DNA of 37,608 bases from Gammaproteobacteria bacterium (GTDB lineage Bacteria > Pseudomonadota > Gammaproteobacteria > Steroidobacterales > Woeseiaceae). Numbering within the stretch: position 1 is the stretch's first letter; every line of letters starts with the position of its first letter. Made by a program: the position numbers and the translations under genes. The notes below the pieces were generated by a model, which was not told the DNA's origin, did not search any database, and saw only the letters and a list, made by a program, of their open reading frames with translations. Where the stretch lies: contig JAACFM010000051.1 in NCBI GenBank assembly GCA_009937445.1, positions 1 through 37,608 on the forward strand, in the 5' to 3' direction. Shown in pieces: positions 9,113-17,333 of the stretch.

Positions 9113-9361
9113 TCAGGACTCGCCACTTTGCTGGCGCCATTCATCCGGCGTCAGGGTTGTAATTGAAAGCGCGTGTATTTCGTTGCCAACGAGCGCGCCA
9201 AGACTCTTGTAAACCATTTGATGACGGGCGATCCGCCGCTTGCCCTCAAATTCGGCCGCAACCACCAAAGCAACATAATGCGTATTGTCGTTGCTCTCGA
9301 CTTTAACGACGGCGTCACTGAATGCGGCTTCGATCAAATGCGTTATTTCTGCTGGATTCAT
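9113..9361 (-). CDS. ibaG: BolA-family protein IbaG
   Basis: IbaG is the smaller BolA-like protein, a partner of monothiol glutaredoxins in iron-sulfur handling, linked to acid tolerance in E. coli. The 82 residues show the class II KH-like BolA fold: N-terminal helix (PAEITHLIEAAF), HYVALVVAAEFEGKRRIARHQMVY, and the C-terminal EIHALSITTLTPDEW. The histidine in EIHALS is the conserved one proposed as a cluster ligand. The frame is open upstream to 9448, but the ATG at 9361 matches the usual length of about 84. It converges on degS with nine bases between stops and diverges from yrbG. Confidence 0.93.
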   Translation of the reverse strand: MNPAEITHLIEAAFSDAVVKVESNDNTHYVALVVAAEFEGKRRIARHQMVYKSLGALVGNEIHALSITTLTPDEWRQQSGES

Positions 9362-9445
9362 AATATGCAATAGCTCGCAGCATCTGCTGCTGACAATCAT
9401 CGGGGCGGGCAGTGTAACTGCAATACACACTCCTTCCCACTGCCC

Positions 9446-9458
9446 CACAATGATTGTG
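9446..9458. promoter_or_regulatory. 13-base palindrome between ibaG and yrbG (possible operator)
   Basis: CACAATGATTGTG is perfectly symmetric about its central G. It lies in the 176-base divergent region 9362-9537, followed on the plus strand by a -10-like TATGAT at 9459-9464 that lacks a convincing -35. Such a short AT-rich palindrome could bind a dimeric regulator, but may also be chance. I cannot name a cognate factor. The rest of the region shows nothing else clear. Confidence 0.3.
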
Positions 9459-9537
9459 TATGATAGCCGGCCCGCGACGACGTGCTCGGAGTATCACACC
9501 GCGTATACTCGTCGCTTATTCAATAATTCGACTGTAT

Positions 9538-10518
9538 ATGCTTGGTAATATCATTCCTGCAGATTTGGGCGCCATAGTCGCCGGTTTAACGCTTCTAATC
9601 TGGGGCGCTGACCGTTTTGTTTATGGCGCGTCAGCCATCGCTCGAAATATGGGTATCGCCCCGTTGATGATTGGGTTGACCGTTGTTGCATTTGCGACCT
9701 CTGCGCCTGAAATTCTGGTATCCATCATCGCTGCACTGCAGGGCGAACCGGGGCTCGCCTTCGGCAATGCCATCGGTTCGAATATCGTCAATATTGGTCT
9801 TGTGCTTGGGGTTACGGCCATGGTTCGGCCTATTCCTTTGGAATCCGATACGTTGCGGCGCGAAATGCCGGCATTACTGGCCGTCTCATTGCTGACCGTC
9901 TCTTTGTTTCTTGATACCCGCCTGAGCCGTCCCGACGGCATCGTCATGCTGACCGGGCTCGTCATCGTCATGATCTGGCTCGCAAGACTCGGGGTTCGCT
10001 CCTCCGCCAACGATCCGATCAAGAGGGATTTCGAGGCCGAGATTCCGGACAACGTCAGCATGAAAACTGCAATCACGTGGCTGTTAATCGGACTCGGCGC
10101 ACTGTTGATCGGTGCTGAATGGCTGGTCAACGGCGCAATCGGGGTGGCGCAAACACTTGGCGTCAGTGAAATCGTCATCGGCATAACCATCGTGGCCTTC
10201 GGCACCAGCCTGCCAGAGCTTGCGGTCTCGCTGATGAGCGCCCTGAAGGGCGAGTATGGCCTCGCAATCGGCAATATCGTTGGCTCGAATATCTTTAATT
10301 TACTGGCCGTCATCGGTGTCGCCGCGACTATCCAACCCGCCGCTGTGGCTCCCAGTGTTTTGTCATTGCATATTTTTGTAATGGTGGCGTTTACCCTCGT
10401 TCTGTTCGCGATGACCTATGACTATGACGGCAAAGCGCAGCTCTCACGGCTTGAGGGAGCCGCACTCCTGATCGCCTTCATTGCATACGATTCCTACGTC
10501 ATAGCTCAAAACATATAA
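9538..10518 (+). CDS. yrbG: Calcium/sodium antiporter YrbG (CaCA family)
   Basis: An inner-membrane cation/Ca2+ exchanger family protein of about ten transmembrane helices (326 residues with the ATG at 9538). The two inverted alpha-repeats that form the ion path are clear: VAFATSAPEILVSIIAAL with GNAIGSNIVNIGLVLG in the first half, and VAFGTSLPELAVSLMSAL with GNIVGSNIFNLLAVIG in the second. The acidic residues in SAPE and SLPE are the predicted ion ligands. The frame is open to 9454, but the first helix begins right after the chosen ATG; no good ribosome site is seen at either. It heads the LPS block, as yrbG does beside kdsD in E. coli. Confidence 0.92.
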   Translation: MLGNIIPADLGAIVAGLTLLIWGADRFVYGASAIARNMGIAPLMIGLTVVAFATSAPEILVSIIAALQGEPGLAFGNAIGSNIVNIGLVLGVTAMVRPIPLESDTLRREMPALLAVSLLTVSLFLDTRLSRPDGIVMLTGLVIVMIWLARLGVRSSANDPIKRDFEAEIPDNVSMKTAITWLLIGLGALLIGAEWLVNGAIGVAQTLGVSEIVIGITIVAFGTSLPELAVSLMSALKGEYGLAIGNIVGSNIFNLLAVIGVAATIQPAAVAPSVLSLHIFVMVAFTLVLFAMTYDYDGKAQLSRLEGAALLIAFIAYDSYVIAQNI

Positions 10519-10552
10519 ACTACCGTCAGGAATAACTGCAAAGGGGCGTCCC

Positions 10553-11536
10553 TTGCCTGACAAACTCTCAAAAGATGAATTGCTCGCGCTGGCCAGCGAA
10601 GTCCTCGCCATTGAGGCCCGCGCCGTTGATGCCCTGCGTGATCGCCTGAATGACGATTTTGTCGCCGCATGCGACTTATGCCTCTCAACGCCAGGCCGAG
10701 TCGTGGTCAGCGGTATGGGGAAGTCGGGCCACGTGAGTAACAAGATCGCCGCTACGCTGGCCTCAACCGGCACGCCCGCCTTCTTCATGCATCCGGCCGA
10801 AGCAAGCCACGGTGACCTGGGCATGATCACCCAACAGGACCTGCTGCTCGCGATCTCCTATTCCGGTGAGACCGCGGAAGTTGTTACGATCTTGCCGGTG
10901 GTCAAGCGCATGGGTGCCAAGCTTCTTTCGATCACCGGTAACCCCAACTCAACAATGGCACTGGCTGCAGATGTGCACCTGGATATCAGCGTCGCCGAAG
11001 AAGCCTGCCCGCTTAATCTTGCGCCAACCGCCAGTACCACCGCAACGCTGGCAATGGGCGATGCGCTGGCGGTGGCACTTCTGAAAAGTCGGGGCTTTAC
11101 CGCTGAAGACTTCGCCCGATCGCACCCCAGCGGCAGTCTCGGTAAACGCTTGTTGCTGCGCGTCGAAGACGTCATGCACGATGGGGACCGAATCCCTGCT
11201 GTCCAATTCGGCGTCAGCCTTCGTGACGGACTCATGGAGATGACCGAGAAAGGTCTCGGGATGACCGCCGTAGTGCGTGACGATATGACACTCGCCGGAA
11301 TTTTTACTGACGGTGATCTGCGGCGTACTCTCGACAGCGGTGCCGATATCCACACAACAAAGATCAGTGATGTTATGCACAGCAACTGTAAAACCACCTC
11401 AGCCGATGTTCTTGCCGCGGAAGCCTTGCATATTCTTGAGGAAAACAAGATTACCTCACTGTTGGTAACCGACAAAGACAACAAGCTGATCGGCGCTCTG
11501 AATATCCATGACCTGTTTCGAGAGGGCCTGATGTGA
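10553..11536 (+). CDS. kdsD: Arabinose-5-phosphate isomerase KdsD
   Basis: KdsD converts ribulose 5-phosphate to arabinose 5-phosphate, the first committed step to Kdo, the inner sugar of LPS. The 327-residue protein has an N-terminal SIS domain (about 40-175; GRVVVSGMGKSGHVSNKIAA, HPAEASHGDLGMI, ISYSGETAEV, and the PTASTTATLAMGDALA helix) and two CBS domains (about 205-327; VEDVMH, GIFTDGDLRR). The start is a TTG at 10553, supported by AAGGGG six bases upstream. Its last codons overlap kdsC (GTGA), so the two are translationally coupled. Confidence 0.97.
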   Translation: MPDKLSKDELLALASEVLAIEARAVDALRDRLNDDFVAACDLCLSTPGRVVVSGMGKSGHVSNKIAATLASTGTPAFFMHPAEASHGDLGMITQQDLLLAISYSGETAEVVTILPVVKRMGAKLLSITGNPNSTMALAADVHLDISVAEEACPLNLAPTASTTATLAMGDALAVALLKSRGFTAEDFARSHPSGSLGKRLLLRVEDVMHDGDRIPAVQFGVSLRDGLMEMTEKGLGMTAVVRDDMTLAGIFTDGDLRRTLDSGADIHTTKISDVMHSNCKTTSADVLAAEALHILEENKITSLLVTDKDNKLIGALNIHDLFREGLM

Positions 11537-12021
11537 GTGACGTGAGCCTGAGCGACGTTCGACTCGTCGCGTTCGATGTCGACGGCGTCTTTACAGACGG
11601 CCGCTTTTATTTGTCCGATGATGGTGTTGAGTCGAAGGCCTTCCATACTCAGGATGGATACGGAATACGACAACTGCTGGACGCAGGTATCGAGGTCGCA
11701 GTTATCAGTGGCCGTCGATCCGGGGCTGTACAGAAGCGGATGGCCGAGCTGGGCGTGGTACACGTCGTTCAGGGTTGCGGTGACAAAGTTCTGGCGCTGG
11801 ACGAAATCATTGCATCGCTTGGCATCTCAAGCGCGGCATGCGCTTACGTCGGCGATGACATCCCGGACCTTCCTTTGCTCAGCCACGTAGGCGTCGCCAT
11901 CGCCGTGGCGAACGCGGTGCAGGCTCTGCATGATCAGTGTGATTATTCGACTTCAAGTGCCGGTGGCAGCGGCGCGGTACGCGAAGTATGTGAACTGATA
12001 CTCGGCGCGCAGAGTCAATAG
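11533..12021 (+). CDS. kdsC: 3-deoxy-D-manno-octulosonate 8-phosphate phosphatase KdsC
   Basis: KdsC removes phosphate from Kdo 8-phosphate to give free Kdo. It is a C0-type HAD phosphatase of 162 residues with nucleophile and acid/base Asp15 and Asp17 in FDVDGVFTDG, motif II in AVISGRRS, the lysine in GDKVLALDEI and motif III in YVGDDIPDLPLL. The short length without a cap domain is typical; the active form is a tetramer. The GTG start at 11533 overlaps the kdsD stop by four bases. lptC begins five bases after the stop. Confidence 0.97.
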   Translation: MSDVSLSDVRLVAFDVDGVFTDGRFYLSDDGVESKAFHTQDGYGIRQLLDAGIEVAVISGRRSGAVQKRMAELGVVHVVQGCGDKVLALDEIIASLGISSAACAYVGDDIPDLPLLSHVGVAIAVANAVQALHDQCDYSTSSAGGSGAVREVCELILGAQSQ

Positions 12022-12026
12022 ATCAT

Positions 12027-12581
12027 ATGAGTCCTCGCACGATCATTTTGATAGTTACGCTATCGGCCCTTGCATTCGGTAGCTGGTATCTGGCGCGATC
12101 CAGTTCGTCGGACGACGAAGCGTTACCGTTCGACCCAGTCCATCGAGGTTACTATCTCAAGCACGCGCGCATTCTTGGTACGGGTGAAAACGGCAGTTTG
12201 TTGTATGAAATTGAGGCAGTTCACGCTGAGCAGCAGGCCGATGAACGAATTGAGTTTTCTGACGTTCGCATACACTACGCGCCCGACAGCGGCGTACCCT
12301 GGGTAGTGAACGCTGACGAAGCAACGCTTCGCGAAGGCGAGCCGCAAATTATCCTGCGCGGCCACGTCAAAATCTCGAACCACAGCGAGACGAGCGATCA
12401 TGAAGCCGAAATCAGGACGCAATATCTGGAACTTGATCCAAAGCTTTTTATTGCGCAAACCGACGCGCGCGTGCAACTTCGTTTTGGCTCTCGCAGCGTT
12501 ACAGCAACTGGCATGCTAGCATCCCTCAACGATGACAGAATTGAACTCAAATCCAATGTTCGTGGCAAGATTGTTCCTTAA
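12027..12581 (+). CDS. lptC: LPS export system protein LptC
   Basis: LptC is the bitopic inner-membrane protein that accepts LPS from the LptBFG transporter and hands it to LptA. The 184-residue product has an N-terminal membrane anchor (IILIVTLSALAFGSWYLA, about 5-22) followed by a periplasmic beta-jellyroll (GYYLKHARILGTGENGSLLYEIEAVHAEQ, EATLREGEPQIILRGHVKIS). Sequence conservation is low, as usual for LptC, but position between kdsC and lptA, length and topology make the call firm. Confidence 0.95.
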   Translation: MSPRTIILIVTLSALAFGSWYLARSSSSDDEALPFDPVHRGYYLKHARILGTGENGSLLYEIEAVHAEQQADERIEFSDVRIHYAPDSGVPWVVNADEATLREGEPQIILRGHVKISNHSETSDHEAEIRTQYLELDPKLFIAQTDARVQLRFGSRSVTATGMLASLNDDRIELKSNVRGKIVP

Positions 12582-12582
12582 G

Positions 12583-13245
12583 ATGACGATCAGGCAACGC
12601 AAATCGACAATTTCATTTGTGGCGATGGTTTTGCTGTTGCCGTCACTCGGGTCCGCGCAGCTTGTAAACCTGGACCAGCTGCCATGGACGCTGGATTCGG
12701 AAACCGCCATTTTTGACGGCAAAACTGCGACAACGATTTATACCGGATTGCGATTTTCGCAAGGTAATATTTCGATCGAATCCGATGAAGGTCGTGCCTC
12801 AAATAGCAGCGAAAACAATCGGGAGCTGAAGTTCTCCGGAAATGTCGTGATTGTCGTGAACAACGGCCGTATCGAGTGCGAACAGGCAGATCTGCAGTTC
12901 GTTGGCAGCACTCTCAGTAAAGCAATCGTTACGGGTTCACCAGCAACCTACGAGTTGCAACGTCAGTCCTCTGACGATATCACTTACGCTGAGGCCGGAC
13001 GGCTGCTCTATGATGTCCAAAATGGCGTGATCGAATTTTCAGATCAGGCAACGATTACGGAAAGCGGTAACCAGATCTCGTCCAACTACCTCGTTTACAA
13101 CATTATTGAACGTCGCATCAATGCTGACTCGTCGGGCAGCGCCGATGACCGGGTGCGCATTACCTACACGCCCGTCAACGGCAGCGAAGAACCGGGCCAG
13201 GCTCAGCCGAATAGCGACCCCGAAGCCGAACCTGACAATCCATGA
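12583..13245 (+). CDS. lptA: LPS periplasmic bridge protein LptA
   Basis: LptA polymerises into the periplasmic bridge that carries LPS from LptC to LptD. With the ATG at 12583, one base after the lptC stop, the protein has 220 residues: a signal peptide (basic MTIRQRK, hydrophobic core, cleavage near GSAQ at about 25-26), then an OstA-like beta-jellyroll ([64 protein letters not shown]). The C-terminus is a disordered acidic and proline-rich tail ([17 protein letters not shown]). An in-frame ATG at 12532 lies inside lptC and would spoil the signal peptide. It overlaps lptB by four bases. Confidence 0.94.
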   Translation: MTIRQRKSTISFVAMVLLLPSLGSAQLVNLDQLPWTLDSETAIFDGKTATTIYTGLRFSQGNISIESDEGRASNSSENNRELKFSGNVVIVVNNGRIECEQADLQFVGSTLSKAIVTGSPATYELQRQSSDDITYAEAGRLLYDVQNGVIEFSDQATITESGNQISSNYLVYNIIERRINADSSGSADDRVRITYTPVNGSEEPGQAQPNSDPEAEPDNP

Positions 13246-13967
13246 GTATTCTCAGCATTCAGGACATCTCCAAGAGCTACAAGTTGCGCAAGGTCGTCAA
13301 GAGCCTGTCGCTGGAGCTGAAAAGTGGCGAGGTCGTCGGTTTGCTGGGACCCAATGGCGCGGGCAAGACAACCGCTTTTTACATGATCGTCGGCCTTATC
13401 GCGGCAGACGGTGGCAATATCTTGCTGGACGGTCAGGATCTGACCGCCAAACCCATGCACGAACGCTCGAAACTCGGCTTGGGCTATCTTCCACAGGAAG
13501 CATCAATTTTTCGCAAACTAACCGTCGAACAGAACATTCTCGCTATCCTCGAAAACCGCAAGGACCTGGATCGTGCCGGACGCGAACGGGAGTTGGAAAC
13601 GCTGCTTGACGAACTGCACGTAGGACACGTCCGCACCAGCATGGGCATCAGCCTGTCGGGCGGCGAACGCCGTCGGGTGGAAATAGCGAGGGCGCTGGCC
13701 GCCGACCCACTGTTTGTCCTTCTCGACGAGCCATTTGCCGGTGTTGATCCGATCTCCGTGCTCGACATTCAACGCATCATCAGGCACCTGTGTGAACGCG
13801 ATATTGGTGTTCTCATAACGGACCACAACGTTCGTGAAACCCTCGGTATTTGTGGCCATGCGTATATATTGAGTGACGGCAGCCTGATCGCTTCAGGCTC
13901 ACCCGAAGATATTTTGGAGAATCAGCACGTTCGAGAGGTGTATCTCGGACAGGAGTTCAAACTCTGA
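13242..13967 (+). CDS. lptB: LPS export ABC transporter ATPase LptB
   Basis: LptB is the cytoplasmic ATPase that powers LPS extraction by LptFG. The 241-residue ABC domain has Walker [10 protein letters not shown] (36-44), the Q-loop in YLPQEASIF (82-90), signature LSGGERRR (138-145), Walker [14 protein letters not shown] (158-170) and the switch histidine in [10 protein letters not shown]. The [18 protein letters not shown] stretch is characteristic of LptB as opposed to generic ABC ATPases. The ATG overlaps the lptA stop (ATGA). rpoN follows after 64 bases. Confidence 0.98.
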   Translation: MSILSIQDISKSYKLRKVVKSLSLELKSGEVVGLLGPNGAGKTTAFYMIVGLIAADGGNILLDGQDLTAKPMHERSKLGLGYLPQEASIFRKLTVEQNILAILENRKDLDRAGRERELETLLDELHVGHVRTSMGISLSGGERRRVEIARALAADPLFVLLDEPFAGVDPISVLDIQRIIRHLCERDIGVLITDHNVRETLGICGHAYILSDGSLIASGSPEDILENQHVREVYLGQEFKL

Positions 13968-14031
13968 GGCAAACTTCTTACTTGTCGCAGGCTTGCGCAA
14001 TTGGATTTCGCCCACAGAGTACTAGTCGTAA

Positions 14032-15426
14032 ATGCTAAAACCTTCGCTGCAGCTAAAACTCGGTCAGTCATTAACAATGACGCCACAATTGCAACAGGCA
14101 ATCCGCTTGTTGCAATTGCCTATTCTTGACCTGAACGCGCAAATTCAGGAGGCGCTGGAAGAGAACATAATGCTCGAGATGGAGGACCTGCCTGATGTCC
14201 CCCGCACCAGTGCTGACTCGACCGCAGAAGTTGAAACCATCAAAGCCGATGAGCTATGGCAGTCGCGCGCTGCCGAACGTACCCAGGACGGTGGCTGGAA
14301 CGGTGAAGGCCGCCCGATAAGCGAGTACGCAGATGAGTCCGGTGAAACACTGCACGAACACCTGTATTGGCAGCTGGAGATCGAGAATTTTACCGTTCGC
14401 GAGGCCTTAATTGGTGAGGCCCTGGTCGACTCCATTAATGATGACGGCTATTTAATCGCCGAAGTTTCCGAAATAATTTCAAGCCTGCACGAGCAACCAC
14501 CCGTCACGGTCGAAGAGGCTGAGAAGACGCTCGTAAGACTTCAGCGTCTTGATCCTGTGGGCGTCGGGGCACGATCTCTGTCCGAGTGCGTGATACGACA
14601 GATTGAACAGTTGACTCCTGAGACACCGGGCTACCAGCTTGCTCTGGATATTGCCGCAGGCCATCTTGATCTCGTTGCGGCACGTGACTATGGCGAGCTT
14701 CGTCGCAGCCTCAGAACGTCCGAAGAAAATCTCCATGAGGCACTGGCTCTGGTCAGGGGCTGCAACCCGAAACCCGGGCTGGCGATCAGCCCCGCTGCCG
14801 CTCAGTACGTCATCCCGGATGTATTTGTGCGCAAAGTGGACAATAACTGGCAGGTGGAAATCAGCCAGACCGGCGTGCCCCGACTTTCAGTGAACCAGCA
14901 GTACGCAAGACTGCTGCGTGGCAGTGGCGAACACACGGTATTGAAAACCCAATTGCAAGAGGCGCGCTGGCTCATTCGCAGCCTTGAAATTCGCAATGAA
15001 ACGCTGCTGAAAGTTGCGACCAGCATCGTCGAGCGGCAGGTCAGTTTTCTTGAGCTTGGCGATGAATCGATGAAGCCAATGGTGCTGCGCGACGTTGCTG
15101 AAGAAATTGGCATGCATGAATCAACGATTTCACGTGTAACTACTAACAAGTACATGCACACGCCACGCGGCGTGTTCGAGTTCAAGTATTTTTTCTCAAG
15201 TCACCTGTCATCGGACAGCGGCGAGGACCAGTCATCAACGTCAGTTCGCGCAAAAATTCGCAAGTTGATTGCCGGTGAGAACTCGGCAAAACCCCTCAGT
15301 GACAGCAAGATCACGAACTTACTGAAGGACGAAGGCATTTCAGTTGCGAGAAGGACTGTCGCAAAGTACCGTGAAGCAATGAATATACCCTCATCGAGCG
15401 ACCGCAGGAATCGCGAGACCCGATAA
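14032..15426 (+). CDS. rpoN: RNA polymerase sigma-54 factor RpoN
   Basis: Sigma-54 directs RNA polymerase to -24/-12 promoters that need an enhancer-binding ATPase, typically for nitrogen, motility and envelope genes. The 464-residue protein shows region I (glutamine-rich LQLKLGQSLTMTPQLQQAIRLLQL, about 6-29), an acidic region II, a core-binding domain, the helix-turn-helix region (VLRDVAEEIGMHESTISRVTTNKYM, about 350-375) and the RpoN box ARRTVAKYREAMNIP near residue 445. All parts needed for function are present. It sits between lptB and hpf, as in most gammaproteobacteria. Confidence 0.98.
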   Translation: MLKPSLQLKLGQSLTMTPQLQQAIRLLQLPILDLNAQIQEALEENIMLEMEDLPDVPRTSADSTAEVETIKADELWQSRAAERTQDGGWNGEGRPISEYADESGETLHEHLYWQLEIENFTVREALIGEALVDSINDDGYLIAEVSEIISSLHEQPPVTVEEAEKTLVRLQRLDPVGVGARSLSECVIRQIEQLTPETPGYQLALDIAAGHLDLVAARDYGELRRSLRTSEENLHEALALVRGCNPKPGLAISPAAAQYVIPDVFVRKVDNNWQVEISQTGVPRLSVNQQYARLLRGSGEHTVLKTQLQEARWLIRSLEIRNETLLKVATSIVERQVSFLELGDESMKPMVLRDVAEEIGMHESTISRVTTNKYMHTPRGVFEFKYFFSSHLSSDSGEDQSSTSVRAKIRKLIAGENSAKPLSDSKITNLLKDEGISVARRTVAKYREAMNIPSSSDRRNRETR

Positions 15427-15518
15427 TATGAGCAAGTAAGAAACACAATATAGGAGAAGAGTTAGACTGCTATCCTGACCCCGAGAGGTCCGAATGATAA
15501 CCAAAACTGGAGACAACT

Positions 15519-15839
15519 ATGCAATTGAATGTTTCAGGCCACCACGTTGAAGTTACTGATTCGCTTAGAGATTATGTCGAATCCAAAGTTAGGAAAACCG
15601 CCCGTCACTTTGACCTCGTGTCTGACGTCCATTGTATTTTGACCGTCGAAAAACTCCGGCATAAGGCCGAAGCAACTGTCCGCCTGAATGGTGGTACGAT
15701 TTACGCTGATCACACCGAAGAGGACATGTACGCAGCTATCGATGGAATGGTGGACAAAATCGAGAGGCGAGTTAGAAAATATAAAGAAAAGCTCGTCGAT
15801 CACCACGCCAAAGACAAAGACAAGATCAAGTACGCCTGA
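15519..15839 (+). CDS. hpf: Short ribosome hibernation promoting factor HPF
   Basis: Short HPF binds the 30S decoding centre and helps form inactive 100S ribosomes in stationary phase. The 106 residues follow the family: LNVSGHHVEVTDSLRDYVESKV, an acidic-basic beta sheet (CILTVEKLRHKAEATVRLNGG), YADHTEEDMYAAIDGMVDKIERRVRKYKEKL, and a basic C-terminal tail. There is no long-form dimerisation domain. GGAGA six bases before the ATG is a clear ribosome site. The 92-base gap after rpoN is large enough for its own promoter, but I see no convincing -10/-35 pair. Confidence 0.96.
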   Translation: MQLNVSGHHVEVTDSLRDYVESKVRKTARHFDLVSDVHCILTVEKLRHKAEATVRLNGGTIYADHTEEDMYAAIDGMVDKIERRVRKYKEKLVDHHAKDKDKIKYA

Positions 15840-15847
15840 TCCCGCAC

Positions 15848-15881
15848 GCAATCTGTGCGGTCCAACGGCCGCACAGATTGC
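15848..15881. repeat. Perfect 13-bp hairpin between hpf and ptsN
   Basis: GCAATCTGTGCGG (15848-15860) and CCGCACAGATTGC (15869-15881) are exact reverse complements with an eight-base loop in which further T-G and C-G pairing is possible. No T-run follows on the plus strand (next bases are TGCTATTCA), so it does not look like a complete intrinsic terminator. It lies 22 bases before the ptsN ATG and could stabilise the upstream hpf message or be a processing point. Confidence 0.85.
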
Positions 15882-15902
15882 TGCTATTCAAAACAACGCC
15901 TT

Positions 15903-16397
15903 ATGCCGCTCGAACAAATCATCAAGCCAGACGGCGTGTTATGTAACGCGACTGCCCGCAGCAAGAAACACTGCCTGGAAATCCTTAGCGAACTTCTGGT
16001 GCGCTCAAATCCGGAAATCAGCAGCGACGTCATATTTAGATGCCTGAACGACCGCGAACGTCTCGGCTGCACCGGTCTTGATCGCGGTGCTGCGTTTCCA
16101 CATTGTCGCGTTGCCGGTATCGACACAAGTATCGCAGCACTCATCAAGCTCTCGGAACCGGTCGATTTTGACGCGGCTGACGGCGACCCGGTTGACCTCG
16201 TTTTTGGCATGATGGTCCCTATGGAACTTGATGACAGCCACTACGCCGACATCAAGATGGTCACTCGCGTTATGGCCGATGAAGGCCTGCGCTCACGGCT
16301 ACGCGGCACGAATTCCAGTAGCGACTTGTACAACGCCCTGCTTGACGGCTCGGCACTCGTCATGCCCGACCCGTTGCGCACTGCGTCAGCGACCTGA
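15903..16397 (+). CDS. ptsN: Nitrogen-regulatory PTS EIIA protein PtsN
   Basis: PtsN (EIIA-Ntr) is the terminal phosphoacceptor of the nitrogen phosphotransferase chain (PtsP-NPr-PtsN) and regulates potassium transport, the envelope stress response and nitrogen metabolism. The ATG at 15903 gives 164 residues; the frame stays open upstream through the hairpin, but homologues begin near here. The phosphorylated histidine is His67 in GAAFPHCRV, and the domain continues with LIKLSEPVDFDAADGDPVDLVFGMMVP. It sits between hpf and rapZ as usual. No HPr-like npr or EI gene occurs nearby. Confidence 0.95.
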   Translation: MPLEQIIKPDGVLCNATARSKKHCLEILSELLVRSNPEISSDVIFRCLNDRERLGCTGLDRGAAFPHCRVAGIDTSIAALIKLSEPVDFDAADGDPVDLVFGMMVPMELDDSHYADIKMVTRVMADEGLRSRLRGTNSSSDLYNALLDGSALVMPDPLRTASAT

Positions 16398-16420
16398 CCC
16401 GGACAATTTCAGAGGCAGCC

Positions 16421-17314
16421 ATGATGACAAAAGATCTTCGACTGATAGTCGTCAGCGGACTTTCCGGTTCCGGAAAGTCGGTCGCCCTGCACGCGCTTGA
16501 AGATCTGGGTTACTACTGTATTGACAACATACCGGCGGCCTTACTGAAGGCGGCTGTTGCTGAAGTCCATTCCGGGGAAGGACAGACTGCGGAATTACTG
16601 GCGGTCGGCGTCGATGCCCGCAATCGCCCCAATGACCTTGAGGCATTGCCTGGACTGCTCGGCGATTTACGCGAACAAGGGATTCGCACGGATATCGTGT
16701 TCTTGCATGCAAGTGATGACGTCTTATTGCAGCGCTACAGCGAATCTCGACGACGTCATCCGTTGGCTGTACATGGTGCCGGATTGCGCATTGCGATCAG
16801 TGCCGAGCGAGACGTGCTCACAGCCATGCACGATGCGGCCGACCTTATCATCGACACATCGCAAACCAGCGTCTACGAACTCGCTGACGCAATCCGGGAG
16901 CGCGTCGACCGACGACAGTCCGAGTCTCTGTCTGTTCTAATCGAATCGTTCGGTTTCAAACATCGAATTCCGGCCGACGCCGATTTTGTGTTTGATATGC
17001 GATGTTTGCCAAACCCCTATTGGTCCCATGACCTGCGTGAACTGAACGGGCTCGACGATAAAGTCATTCAATTTCTGGATGGACAGGAGATATTCAATGC
17101 AATGTATGCGGATATCATTGGGTTTCTCAATCGCTGGATTCCTCGCTTCGAAGACGCTCATCGCAGTTATCTGACCGTTGCCATCGGATGTACCGGTGGC
17201 CAGCACCGTTCCGTGCGCATGACTGAAAGACTCGCTGCCGAGCTGCGTAAACACCACGAACCCGTGCTCACGCGCCACAACAACCTGGCAAACCATCGTA
17301 TCCATCCAAACTAA
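16421..17314 (+). CDS. rapZ: RNase adapter protein RapZ
   Basis: RapZ binds nucleotide and, in E. coli, presents the small RNA GlmZ to RNase E, tuning glucosamine-6-phosphate synthesis. The 297-residue protein has Walker A GLSGSGKS (13-20), DLGYYCIDNIPAALL, FLHASDDVLLQRYSESRRRHPL, the family signature FDMRCLPNPYW and the C-terminal VAIGCTGGQHRSVRMTERLA. E. coli RapZ ends in a short lysine/arginine cluster used for RNA binding; here the tail is histidine- and asparagine-rich (TRHNNLANHRIHPN), so RNA recognition may differ. Two adjacent ATGs at 16421 and 16424 are both possible starts after AGAGG. Confidence 0.96.
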   Translation: MMTKDLRLIVVSGLSGSGKSVALHALEDLGYYCIDNIPAALLKAAVAEVHSGEGQTAELLAVGVDARNRPNDLEALPGLLGDLREQGIRTDIVFLHASDDVLLQRYSESRRRHPLAVHGAGLRIAISAERDVLTAMHDAADLIIDTSQTSVYELADAIRERVDRRQSESLSVLIESFGFKHRIPADADFVFDMRCLPNPYWSHDLRELNGLDDKVIQFLDGQEIFNAMYADIIGFLNRWIPRFEDAHRSYLTVAIGCTGGQHRSVRMTERLAAELRKHHEPVLTRHNNLANHRIHPN

Positions 17315-17333
17315 GCTGCTAAACTCCGCCAGC

